NCBI GenBank assembly: GCA_039831705.1
Contig: JBDOMT010000202.1
Coordinates: forward strand, 1-24,566
DNA: 24,566 nucleotides
Origin: JAJRWS01 sp039831705
GTDB taxonomy: Bacteria > Planctomycetota > Planctomycetia > Pirellulales > Lacipirellulaceae
Reading direction: 5' to 3'
This document shows, one piece after another, positions 17,016-24,566 of the stretch; position 1 is the first letter of the stretch; each line of letters begins with the position of its first letter. The position numbers were made by a program, and so were the translations under genes. The notes below the pieces were generated by a model. The model was given only the letters and a program-made list of their open reading frames with translations. It had not been told where the DNA came from and did no database searches.

Positions 17016-17900
17016 ATGATGCGACGTCGAGAAATGTTAAGAACTACCAGTGCTGCCGTGTTGAGTTCGGCGTTCTCTTATGCTTGGACTAATGCTGCTG
17101 AGCTACCCCAGTGGCGGGTTCTCTACTTTACCCGCAATCTGGGCTATTACCATTCGGTAGTGCAGCGACGGGGCGGCACTTTGAGCCACGCGGAACGCGC
17201 CTTGATCGATATGGGCAAACGGATCGGTGTGGAGATTGTGTGCAGCAAAGACGGCCGTGTATTCGACAAAGATCTCGACCAATACGACGCAATTGCCTTC
17301 TACACGAATAACGATTTGACGAAGCCAGGTGAGTACGGTGAGCCGCCAATGTCCATAGCTGGGAAACGAAGGCTACAGGACGCAGTCGCTGCAGGGACAG
17401 GCTTTATCGGCTTTCATTCTAGCTGTGCCAGCTGGCGAACATCTGGTGAGCTCTTTGCCAACAGCGAAGAGGTAGATCCCTATATCGACATGATCGGCGG
17501 TGAGTTCGTTGCTCACGGTCCACAACAACAAGCCACGATGCGGGTCTGCTCGCCGAGATTTCCTGGCATGGAAGGATTGACTGGCTCATTTCGTATGATG
17601 GAGGAGTGGTACTCACTTAAAAACTTCAATCAGGATCTGCACGTTATTCTCGCACAGGAAACACCTGATATGCGCGGCGAATGTTATCAGCGACCCTCCT
17701 ACCCATCGACTTGGGCGCGAATGCATGGCAAGGGTCGAGTCTTCTTCACATCGATGGGCCATCGCGAGAATGTTTGGGTGGAATCCCCGTTTCAGCCAAT
17801 TGTATTGGGAGGACTTTCCTGGGTACTGGGTCGAGTCGACGTCGACGTAACCCCAAATATCGACCAGGTACCTGATGCTCGACGGCTGTCAAACGGATAG
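17016..17900 (+). CDS. ThuA domain protein, exported
   Basis: The 294-residue product has an Arg-rich N-terminus and export signal (MMRRREMLRTTSAAVLSSAFSYAW). The ThuA (trehalose-utilisation, glutamine-amidotransferase-like) fold is shown by VLYFTRNLGYYHSV, DQYDAIAFYTNNDLTK, TGFIGFHSSCASW, MMEEWYSLKNF and the C-terminal GKGRVFFTSMGHRENVW with GGLSWVLG. ThuA-like proteins accompany disaccharide and glucoside catabolism, often in oxidative 3-keto routes, but no single reaction is firmly established. GAGGG lies just before two successive ATGs (17016 and 17019), so either can be used. It follows the broken enolase-superfamily gene by 62 bases and ends immediately beside a convergent minus-strand fragment at 17901. 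Confidence 0.88.
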   Translation: MMRRREMLRTTSAAVLSSAFSYAWTNAAELPQWRVLYFTRNLGYYHSVVQRRGGTLSHAERALIDMGKRIGVEIVCSKDGRVFDKDLDQYDAIAFYTNNDLTKPGEYGEPPMSIAGKRRLQDAVAAGTGFIGFHSSCASWRTSGELFANSEEVDPYIDMIGGEFVAHGPQQQATMRVCSPRFPGMEGLTGSFRMMEEWYSLKNFNQDLHVILAQETPDMRGECYQRPSYPSTWARMHGKGRVFFTSMGHRENVWVESPFQPIVLGGLSWVLGRVDVDVTPNIDQVPDARRLSNG

Positions 17901-18404
17901 TCAGCGACCACCTGCAGAGCAGGCGGCATGAAGAAGGCATCTTAAATAGGGCCAAACAGAAGCACAGGTGGGTTTAGGGGGATACCCTCCAAGTATTCGC
18001 AAAGCATCACCGATCATAAACTGATCAAGGCAGTTGACCTCTGAGCCGAAGGTCATCCCAACGATCTCGACTTGGCCATCTTCACTCAGATCAGCCACAT
18101 TGGGCGAATCTTCGCTGGAAAAGCCCGCTACTTTCCAGAGTAATTCGCCATCCGTCTCAAAAGCATAGACCGCGTCATGCGCATCGTCCTTAGCATGGTT
18201 GTCAACCGACTTGATGATTTCGTACGTTCCATCGTCGTTGAGATCATGCGCCATGAGGGACTGATGTTGTCCCGGAATCTTCTGAGTCCAAAGAGTGGCC
18301 CCATCTGACGCGCGAAATAGATGGGTGGCTTTCGTGCCCCGAGAGGAATAAACCACAGTTCTTGCGCCGTCGTTGGAGAGATCGGCACAGATTTGGACAA
18401 TCAC
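17901..18404 (-). pseudogene. FG-GAP/VCBS-like beta-propeller fragment, probably the frameshifted tail of the gene at 18401-21421
   Basis: The 167-residue frame contains three propeller repeats with calcium-site-like motifs (DLSNDGARTVVYSS, DLNDDGTYEIIKSV, DLSEDGQVEIVGMT), then a non-homologous-looking tail from about residue 125. There is no signal peptide, although such domains are normally exported, and the first repeat begins at residue 1. Its GTG overlaps the TGA of the 1006-residue multidomain protein (GTGA at 18404-18401). Read as one protein with a single G restored, the junction would be QYQIDDPSL then VIVQICADLSNDG, which looks natural for a propeller start. Translational coupling of a separate small protein is the alternative. 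It ends tail to tail with the ThuA gene with no spacer, and has fewer repeats than a full propeller needs. Confidence 0.65.
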
Positions 18405-21400
18405 AAACTGGGATCATCGATCTGGTATTGCGTTTTCAGCAGTTTGCTTGGCAAGGTGGCATCTGCCGGATCGGCGATCGCAGGGCCAAGGGGCGAACGA
18501 GTTGGGCCTGTGTCGATTCCAAGTTTTTGCCAATCCGCTGCCGATACCGACTGCCCAAGAGGGTAGTCAGGAATCGTGAGATCGTAGATTCGCTTGACCT
18601 TTTTCGTCAGATCTTTCCCTCTTATCAGAGGGTCGAATGACGCTTCTCCGACCAGAGCCATCGAGAAGGCGCCTTTGCGTTTGGGATACTTGCTTCGCAT
18701 CGCTTGGTCCGCATTCACTTTGTAACTCCCCATCCTGCCGCCATAGAAACGGTAGCAGAACCCGTGAGCCATCACATTGCGTTGGGCACTGTCACTGAAA
18801 TGTTCAAACAGCTGGCCAATTTCGGTGGCGAAATCCTTGCTTTTGAGCACCTGGCGATAGGGCCTCAAGTACGATCCATATTGCGACCCCAGCGAGAACC
18901 AGTGACGTCTGGAATCACGATCGGGGATGGAATTGATGTAGAAATCCGACTTTCCTTCCAGTTTTTTCAACTGGTCCGCAAACCGTCGGGCATCTTGCTT
19001 GTCAGTAAAACGGTGCTTCAAGCAAAGAGAAATGGGCATCTCCGGACGATGCTCACGAACGACGGAAAACATCTCCTCGAGCATGAGGTCTTCTGGGTAA
19101 GACGTATCTTTGCACTGATCGCATTGGCAAGAGACGCCATCGTGGTAAGGCGATTCGATCACGATGCCGTCAAGATCTGGCACCCTATTGATGAGTTCCG
19201 CCATCCGTTCGGTATACCACTTACGTGCGACAGGATCTCGCGGGCAGTCACTATCATCTGATCCTTGAGCGACGATACTGACCTCCGGCGGTGTCCCTTC
19301 GTGTGCCGGGCGGAACGGAACATAGAATGCGAACACTTTGATTCCACGGGAATGGGCATACTTGATGAACTCGCAGTAGGCATCTTGATATTCCTTAAAA
19401 TTGCACCAGACGAGCGTTACCTGGTTGATTTTCCATTCACTCAACCAATCGACAAAATACTGCTTGTTGAAAACCACATCGGTACTGAAAACATTCAGGT
19501 GTACCAAATTCATAAATTCAGGATCAGGGTTCGTCGCTGAAAACAGATTGCAGCCAGACTCGGAAAGCTGTCGAATCTTCAGTTGGGGAGCGAATGAGAC
19601 CTGAGTTCTAAACAAGAAAGACTCTTCACGATTCCGATAGCAATAATAATGACAGAAATCACGGACCGCATAGAGTGTTCCACGAGGATCGGCGCCACAG
19701 AGTACGGCAAGCCAACGGTTGTCGCCTGGCGCCGCAGGATGAGAATCGATTGCAACCACAGCCCCCTGCTCTTCTTCGTTGGGTTCAAAATATTCCGTTC
19801 CAGCCAAGTGAGCTAAGAGAGGATTATTCTGTACTCGGCCAAGTGCCAGAACATTGGTTTCGTTAGCCAGCAGCGACCCAATGTCCCCTTGCGCTCGAAT
19901 GATTTTAGGTGGAATGCCTGTGACTTCTTCTAAATGTGACGCTAGCTCTGAGGCGGCGTACTCCTCCAACGGATCAGGCGATTGCGGCAGGACCAGAGAA
20001 ATCTCTGCCGAATCGCTCACCTTCAGAAAGTTGATCTCAGGCTTCCATCGCCACTGTTGCTCCACCCAGTCGGAGAAAATGGTGGCGGCACTGGCCGTGC
20101 TTGCTTTTGGACGATCGATGAGCGTTAGATCTTGGGCGACCACGAGCTGACGGATGAAGTCGTCGTAGTCGTGCCCCGTTTTGTTGGTGGGAGCCCCACC
20201 TTGGGGGCCTGTAACGTCGGGATGGACCACGATGCAGTCCCATTCCTGGCGGCCAAAACTGAGTGACCAATTCATGATCCACGCATACGCTCGTATGAAC
20301 TCCGCACGTGATTCGGAGGTCGCGGTCCGGGGAACGGCAAGCACTACGAGATCCGGCTTGAGCTGGCGGACAATTCTCTTAGCCTCCTCCTCGAACTGGG
20401 TGAACTTCTTGATACTTGTCCCAAGACTATCCGGCTGGGCGGTTATTCCTGGCTGCTGAATGCCTCCAACTCGGTTTTGCGATGGGCTCTTCATCTCGAC
20501 GGTCCATGGGACAACCTCGACCTTCACATTCGGAGCGATACTTTGAAAAGCCTCGACAACAGCCGCAGCAAAAGGTGGCATCGCCAACACTTGCACCGGT
20601 TGATTGGCTCGAAGCCTCGCGAGCGTGTGCGGAATTGCAGGTTGAAGCGGCCCAACATCCGACAACGAAACTTGCCTCCCGGTAATGGTGCGGGTGATCT
20701 GCTCAGCAATAAGCTTGTGGCCATCGCAGTTCGGGTGAATTTCGTCGCTCATCAACAGACGCCACGCCCGTGCATCCTGGTTCCGGATGGCTTCGTATGC
20801 CTGGTAGCAATCACAAAAGACGACATTCTGTTCCCGAGCCAGTTTGCGGACAACGTCGCAGTATTGCACCAGCTTCGCGCTTGGTCGGCTTGTGGTAGTG
20901 ATGACCGAGTTGGGCGTGCAAAGTATCACTTCTGCCCCTCCCGCATGTACTTTCTCTACGATCGTGGACAGGTTCGCACGGTATTCATCGAGCGGAATAT
21001 GGGTCATGTCGTTCAGACCAAACATCACCGTCACTAGCGATGGCTTCTTTGCCAGGACATCGGTATCGATACGTTTCAAGGCGTCGCGAGTCGTGTGACC
21101 GCTTACTCCCGCGTTGATCGTAGTGATATCCGCGCGCGGGCAGAGGCGGCGGAGCGCGATTTTCAGCAGGTCGGTGTAGGAGCGCCGACCGCCGGTGTGA
21201 TAGTACAACCCGGTGACACTGTCACCAAAGCAGACAATACGGACGGGCTTTTTGCCCGCGAGGAGTCGGGCGTTCACTAGGGGAGTCGTCGGCCCTTGAT
21301 GCGGGCTTGATATTGCTGCCTCGAATGCTGTCAATAGGACACCAACCATTGTGATGCACGTCATAAAGCATCGGCATAGGATGCCACCGAACTGAAGCGG

Positions 21401-21421
21401 CCGGTATGGGACGAAGAACAT
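18401..21421 (-). CDS. Multidomain exported esterase/glycosidase-like protein: SGNH hydrolase + second alpha/beta domain + GH67N-like domain + TIM-barrel-like domain
   Basis: About 1006 residues. The N-terminus is hydrophobic after a short basic part (signal ending near AISS). An SGNH/GDSL esterase follows at about 55-250: FGDSVTG with Ser68, NAGVSG, GLND with Asn137, and SDEIHP with Asp226 and His229, so the catalytic set is complete. Residues about 265-445 look like a second, catalytically unclear SGNH-related domain. About 460-590 (EEYAASELASHLEEVTGIPPK) resembles the N-terminal domain of alpha-glucuronidases and GH20-type enzymes. About 600-930 is TIM-barrel-like, with FAFYVPFRP, DLDGIVIESP and a C-x-C-x-x-C motif (CQCDQC) seen in DUF4838-like glycosidases. 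Deacylation plus hydrolysis of a glycan is inferred. Starts at 21469 (ATG), 21472 (TTG) or 21364 are also possible; none has a strong ribosome site. Its C-terminus may be cut short by a frameshift. Confidence 0.8.
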   Translation of the reverse strand: MFFVPYRPLQFGGILCRCFMTCITMVGVLLTAFEAAISSPHQGPTTPLVNARLLAGKKPVRIVCFGDSVTGLYYHTGGRRSYTDLLKIALRRLCPRADITTINAGVSGHTTRDALKRIDTDVLAKKPSLVTVMFGLNDMTHIPLDEYRANLSTIVEKVHAGGAEVILCTPNSVITTTSRPSAKLVQYCDVVRKLAREQNVVFCDCYQAYEAIRNQDARAWRLLMSDEIHPNCDGHKLIAEQITRTITGRQVSLSDVGPLQPAIPHTLARLRANQPVQVLAMPPFAAAVVEAFQSIAPNVKVEVVPWTVEMKSPSQNRVGGIQQPGITAQPDSLGTSIKKFTQFEEEAKRIVRQLKPDLVVLAVPRTATSESRAEFIRAYAWIMNWSLSFGRQEWDCIVVHPDVTGPQGGAPTNKTGHDYDDFIRQLVVAQDLTLIDRPKASTASAATIFSDWVEQQWRWKPEINFLKVSDSAEISLVLPQSPDPLEEYAASELASHLEEVTGIPPKIIRAQGDIGSLLANETNVLALGRVQNNPLLAHLAGTEYFEPNEEEQGAVVAIDSHPAAPGDNRWLAVLCGADPRGTLYAVRDFCHYYCYRNREESFLFRTQVSFAPQLKIRQLSESGCNLFSATNPDPEFMNLVHLNVFSTDVVFNKQYFVDWLSEWKINQVTLVWCNFKEYQDAYCEFIKYAHSRGIKVFAFYVPFRPAHEGTPPEVSIVAQGSDDSDCPRDPVARKWYTERMAELINRVPDLDGIVIESPYHDGVSCQCDQCKDTSYPEDLMLEEMFSVVREHRPEMPISLCLKHRFTDKQDARRFADQLKKLEGKSDFYINSIPDRDSRRHWFSLGSQYGSYLRPYRQVLKSKDFATEIGQLFEHFSDSAQRNVMAHGFCYRFYGGRMGSYKVNADQAMRSKYPKRKGAFSMALVGEASFDPLIRGKDLTKKVKRIYDLTIPDYPLGQSVSAADWQKLGIDTGPTRSPLGPAIADPADATLPSKLLKTQYQIDDPSL

Positions 21422-21575
21422 AGGTTGAAGTCCCAGCTTGTATTGCAAAAAATGAATTGTGACATACATCAATCAACCGATAGCTGACTTCCCTCCAATG
21501 CTCTCTCTCTTCGACAGAGATTACAAGGGCTATTCCAGTTCCTGCCATGACAAAGTAAGATATTGAGGTTGGCGT

Positions 21576-21585
21576 GCGCTAGCGC
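21576..21585. promoter_or_regulatory. Palindrome in the divergent promoter region of the SGNH and sialate esterase genes
   Basis: GCGCTAGCGC is a perfect ten-base palindrome 33 bases before the sialate-esterase GTG, in the 197-base divergent gap (21422-21618). An AT-rich block with TATTTATTAAAT follows it. It could be a small operator shared by both genes, but no second copy was found, so this is weak. Confidence 0.25.
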
Positions 21586-21618
21586 TGCCATTTATTTATT
21601 AAATAATGGAGTGAAATT

Positions 21619-22983
21619 GTGAAACTATTAATCCATCGACTGCTGTTGGCAAGTTTGGCGTTTGTCTACTCGTCTTCATTCGTCCGGGCAGACGTATCAC
21701 TATCGAACCTATTTTCAGACCACATGGTGTTGCAACGTAATTTCACAGTGCCTGTCTGGGGAAAGGCTCTTGCTGGGGAAGTAATTACGGTCGCATTTGG
21801 AAATCAATCGCACCAGACGAAAGCGGATAATGCGGGCAAATGGGCGATAGAACTTGAACCGTTGAAGGCCAATGCGAAGCCACATGAGTTGGTAGTCCGT
21901 GGAAAAAATATCATCACGATAAAAGATGTTCTGGTGGGAGAAGTTTGGATTGGCTCGGGACAGTCGAACATGGAATGGACGATGTCGAATACCCACAACG
22001 CGGAGGAAGCAATAGCAGCGGCGGATCAACCCAATATTCGGCTTTTCTTAGTACCCAAAGTAAAAGCTGCTCAGCCCGCTGAAGATTTAGTGGCTGAGTG
22101 GAAAGCTTGCTCACCTGAAGCGGTCAAGAGCTTCTCCGCAGTTAGCTATTTTTTTGCTCGAGAGTTACACAACCGTCTGGATGTCCCGATAGGGATCATT
22201 GCCAGCAGTTGGGGCGGTTCACGGATAGAACCTTGGATACCTACAGCCGAACCCACCGCTGGTTACAGCGAAATGTACAATGCGATGATCGCTCCAATTG
22301 TGCGTTATGCGATGCGCGGTGCGATCTGGTACCAAGGCGAATCGAATGTCAATGATGGCGAAGGACCAACTTATCGCGACAAGATGGAAAATCTGATTAA
22401 CAGTTGGCGGCAAAAATGGGGACTCGAAGATTTTTCGTTTTACTACGTCAGCATCGCTCCTTTTAAAGATTTTTACCAACCTGGCAATTTGCCCCGACTT
22501 TGGCATTATCAGACTGAGGCACTCAAAATTCCTCACACGGGAATGGCGGTTGTCTGCGATATTGGCAATCTCAACGACATCCACCCTCGCAATAAATTGG
22601 ACGTAGGCCGACGACTTGCCCTGTGGGCGTTGGCTAAAAACTATGGACAAAATGAATTAGTTTATTCGGGCCCCCTTTATCGATCGATGGATATCGACGG
22701 AAATAAAATTCGCCTCCACTTTGCACACTCGAACAGTGGGCTGGTATCACGCGACGGCCAATCGCTGAACGAATTTCAGATTGCCGCTGCGGATGGCAAG
22801 TTTATCCCTGCCCAAGCAGCCATCGATGGCGAGACCGTGGTGGTGAGTGCAAAGGATGTACCCCAACCTGAAAATGTACGATTTGCCTGGCACAAGTTAA
22901 GTAACGCTAATTTATCCAACGAAGAAGGACTGCCGGCGGCGCCATTTACTACCGAGAACTGGCGCGGTGGTACGGGCGAGTAA
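21619..22983 (+). CDS. Sialate O-acetylesterase-like protein, secreted
   Basis: The 454-residue protein starts at GTG with GGAG seven bases before it and has a Sec signal (LLIHRLLLASLAFVYSSSFVRA). Family motifs are clear: LFSDHMVLQR near the N-terminus, the nucleophile block GSGQSNMEW with Ser116, WGGSRIEPW, AIWYQGESN near 237-243, and the Asp-x-His block NDIHPRNK (Asp320, His322). It removes O-acetyl groups from sialic acids or, in many environmental bacteria, from other acetylated glycans. It is somewhat shorter than many members because the stretch between WGGSRIEPW and YNAMIAPIV is brief, lacking the long insert usually seen there. A ceramidase-like gene begins 28 bases downstream, so the two probably form an operon. 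Confidence 0.92.
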   Translation: MKLLIHRLLLASLAFVYSSSFVRADVSLSNLFSDHMVLQRNFTVPVWGKALAGEVITVAFGNQSHQTKADNAGKWAIELEPLKANAKPHELVVRGKNIITIKDVLVGEVWIGSGQSNMEWTMSNTHNAEEAIAAADQPNIRLFLVPKVKAAQPAEDLVAEWKACSPEAVKSFSAVSYFFARELHNRLDVPIGIIASSWGGSRIEPWIPTAEPTAGYSEMYNAMIAPIVRYAMRGAIWYQGESNVNDGEGPTYRDKMENLINSWRQKWGLEDFSFYYVSIAPFKDFYQPGNLPRLWHYQTEALKIPHTGMAVVCDIGNLNDIHPRNKLDVGRRLALWALAKNYGQNELVYSGPLYRSMDIDGNKIRLHFAHSNSGLVSRDGQSLNEFQIAAADGKFIPAQAAIDGETVVVSAKDVPQPENVRFAWHKLSNANLSNEEGLPAAPFTTENWRGGTGE

Positions 22984-23011
22984 GAATATTGTCGAACACT
23001 ACGAGGTTGCT

Positions 23012-24409
23012 ATGAATTTTCGTACCCGTCGTGACTTTTTGTCACAAACACTTGCAGCATTCACGCTAGGCTGGTCATTGATTCCCGATAGTGCCACAGC
23101 CGATGAGCATTCGGGGAAGAATTTACGATTGGCAAGCTTTCGATTTGACGTAACACCACCGATGGGGCACTCGCTGTGCGGCGGGTGGATTAAGCCAGCC
23201 GTAGGTGTGGACGACAAACTAGAAGCCATCGGTATCGTTCTACTAGGAGCCGGCAAGCCCATTGTCCTATGTGCTGTCGACTGGACCGGACTGCTAAACG
23301 AAGCCCACGTGCAATGGCGAAAAGCACTGGCAGAAGCGGCTGGCACAACTCCCGAGCGTGTAGCAGTACATTGCGTGCACCAGCACAATGCGCCATTTGC
23401 TTGCTTGGATTCCGAACAGATTATTCTTGAGCAAGGCGATCTGCCGCACATTATTGAATTGGATTTCTACGAGCAATGTCTTGATCGTGCCCGAATGGCT
23501 TTGACAGTGGGTCTTGAGCAATCTCAACCGATCACCCATGTTGCTCACGGGCAGGGCAAAGTAGATAAAGTGGCCTCGAACCGTCGCGTCTCGCGTGATG
23601 AAAAGGGCCGGATTAACAAGATGCGAGGCAGCAGTTGCAAGGATGAGGCATTGCGTGCGCTGCCCGAGGGGCTCATCGATCCATGGCTCAAGACGGTCGC
23701 ATTTTTCAACAACCAGCAAAAAGTTGCATCGTGTCACTATTACGCCACGCATCCAATGAGTTACTACGGTGATGGCCGCGTGAGCAGCGACTTTGCCGGA
23801 TTGGCCCGCAAACAGCGGCAGGCCGAAGACCCCGACTGTACGCATCTGTACTTCACCGGCTGTGCAGGCAACATAGCCGCAGGAAAATACAACGACGGCT
23901 CAGTAACCGCACGCAAAGTATTGACCCAAAGAATGGTCGAAGGCATAGTGCGTTCGGAGAAAAATTTAAAACCCTTACCCATCGAACAAGTCCATTGGCG
24001 GACCGTCGACGTACTACCCCCGGCAAACCCAAAATATTCTATTCAGGAATTGGAAAAGAGAATAAACAACTCGGACAATACGGTTGTTGGACGCAATCGG
24101 CCTTCCTACACTCTTAGCTGGTTACGTCGAGTGCAGCAGCATCAGTCGCCAATTGTCCTGAGCTCGTTGGGCATTAACGACATATCCTTGCTCCACCTGC
24201 CGGCGGAATCGTTTGTCGAGTATCAACTCCGCGCCCAAGAACTTGCCTCGACAAAATTTGTTGCCACCGCAGCCTACGGAGATGGCGGCCCATGGTACAT
24301 CCCCATCAAGGAAGAATATGCAAATGGCGGCTACGAAGTCTCGGTAGCGTTTTGCGACTCCGAAGTTGACGCAATTTTAACCGCAGGCATGAAAACATTG
24401 CTCCTCTAA
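23012..24409 (+). CDS. Neutral/alkaline ceramidase-like secreted protein B (divergent)
   Basis: From the ATG at 23012 (GAGG five bases before it) the product is 465 residues with a Tat signal (RTRRDFLSQTLAAFTLGWSL). The ceramidase-like fold is supported by SFRFDVTPPMGHSLCGG, the HxH metal motif in HCVHQHNAPF (His123, His125), a third histidine in CHYYATHPMSYYGDG (His247), Asp260 in RVSSDFAG, and C-terminal LLHLPAESFVEYQLRAQ with GGPWYIPI. The catalytic-serine region aligns with FTGCAGNIAAG (281-291), where the serine position is Ala289, so classical ceramide hydrolysis is unlikely. It is distantly related to the ceramidase-like protein at 12287-13711. It follows the sialate-esterase gene by 28 bases. 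An in-frame upstream start at 22967 would overlap that gene and add a non-signal-like segment before the Tat motif. Confidence 0.82.
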   Translation: MNFRTRRDFLSQTLAAFTLGWSLIPDSATADEHSGKNLRLASFRFDVTPPMGHSLCGGWIKPAVGVDDKLEAIGIVLLGAGKPIVLCAVDWTGLLNEAHVQWRKALAEAAGTTPERVAVHCVHQHNAPFACLDSEQIILEQGDLPHIIELDFYEQCLDRARMALTVGLEQSQPITHVAHGQGKVDKVASNRRVSRDEKGRINKMRGSSCKDEALRALPEGLIDPWLKTVAFFNNQQKVASCHYYATHPMSYYGDGRVSSDFAGLARKQRQAEDPDCTHLYFTGCAGNIAAGKYNDGSVTARKVLTQRMVEGIVRSEKNLKPLPIEQVHWRTVDVLPPANPKYSIQELEKRINNSDNTVVGRNRPSYTLSWLRRVQQHQSPIVLSSLGINDISLLHLPAESFVEYQLRAQELASTKFVATAAYGDGGPWYIPIKEEYANGGYEVSVAFCDSEVDAILTAGMKTLLL

Positions 24410-24423
24410 CTTCTCTAATACAA

Positions 24424-24448
24424 TCCAAAACAGGAGTCCAAAACAGGA
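24424..24448. repeat. Tandem 12-base direct repeat
   Basis: TCCAAAACAGGA occurs twice (24424-24435 and 24437-24448) separated by one base, 15 bases after the ceramidase-like stop. The remaining end of the window, 24410-24566, shows no gene. Confidence 0.7.
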
Positions 24449-24466
24449 CACACAATGCGTAATGTG

Positions 24467-24490
24467 AGCTATTGTCGCTTGGCGATAGCT
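24467..24490 (+). other. Imperfect hairpin downstream of the ceramidase-like gene
   Basis: AGCTAT pairs with ATAGCT (plus a further G-C and a wobble inside) around an eight-base loop. It lies 58 bases after the stop at 24409, where a terminator could sit, but no T-run follows, so a canonical intrinsic terminator is not shown. Confidence 0.3.
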
Positions 24491-24566
24491 TGAATGTAGC
24501 TCCTATTGCTAGAAACGGGTGGATGAGACCCGAAGATGAGTAAGAGCTTTGGCCAATCACCGTATC

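Noticed and set aside
17911..17923. CCTGC-AGA-GCAGG hairpin just after the ThuA gene.
   Set aside because: The stem has only five pairs and no T-run follows on either strand, so a terminator is not supported.
1..24566. CRISPR arrays, tRNA or rRNA genes, insertion sequences and phage genes.
   Set aside because: No repeated spacer pattern, cloverleaf-like sequence or transposase/integrase motif was seen on either strand.

Overview
The window looks like a chromosomal piece of a planctomycete (Planctomycetota, probably a Pirellulales-type lineage). The main evidence is two pairs of genes in which a giant secreted protein with a planctomycete cytochrome-c-type CxxCH (PSCyt1), DUF1549 and DUF1553 is followed at once by a DUF1501 protein. 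These families are typical of that phylum. Most other products also carry Sec or Tat export signals and resemble the secreted sugar and ester-processing enzymes planctomycetes keep in large numbers. I saw no rRNA, tRNA, CRISPR array, transposase, integrase or phage gene.

Layout. From 13711 down to 1 everything reads on the minus strand: a ceramidase-like protein (13711-12287), PSCyt1/DUF1549/DUF1553 protein A (12113-8790), DUF1501 protein A (8762-7251), a 218-base gap, a shikimate-dehydrogenase-like enzyme (7032-6187), PSCyt1/DUF1549/DUF1553 protein B with a LamG-like domain (6133-2030), DUF1501 protein B (2040-586), and the first part of a sialidase-like beta-propeller protein (556 to the window edge). 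The two PSCyt1/DUF1501 pairs are tightly spaced (27 bases apart, and overlapping by 11 bases), so each is probably one transcription and translation unit.

From 14039 to 17900 the plus strand carries a Tat-exported alpha/beta hydrolase, a Gfo/Idh/MocA oxidoreductase remnant with a large internal deletion, an enolase-superfamily gene broken by a one-base frameshift, and a ThuA-domain protein. On the minus strand follow a three-repeat FG-GAP-like propeller fragment (18404-17901) and a 1006-residue multidomain protein (SGNH esterase, glycosidase-associated domain, TIM-barrel-like domain; 21421-18401). The fragment may be the frameshifted tail of the large protein. The right end (plus strand) holds a sialate O-acetylesterase and a second, divergent ceramidase-like protein.

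How the parts may work together (inference): the window reads as an export-heavy locus for attacking an acylated glycan or sugar-acid substrate. Esterases would remove acyl groups, propeller, LamG-like and glycosidase-like proteins would bind or cut the polymer, and Gfo/Idh/MocA, enolase-superfamily, ThuA and AroE-like enzymes would oxidise, dehydrate or otherwise convert the released sugars. The PSCyt1/DUF1549/DUF1553 plus DUF1501 pairs have no established biochemical role that I can state. Three adjacent genes between 15.1 and 18.4 kb are broken, so this part is either decaying or carries sequence errors.
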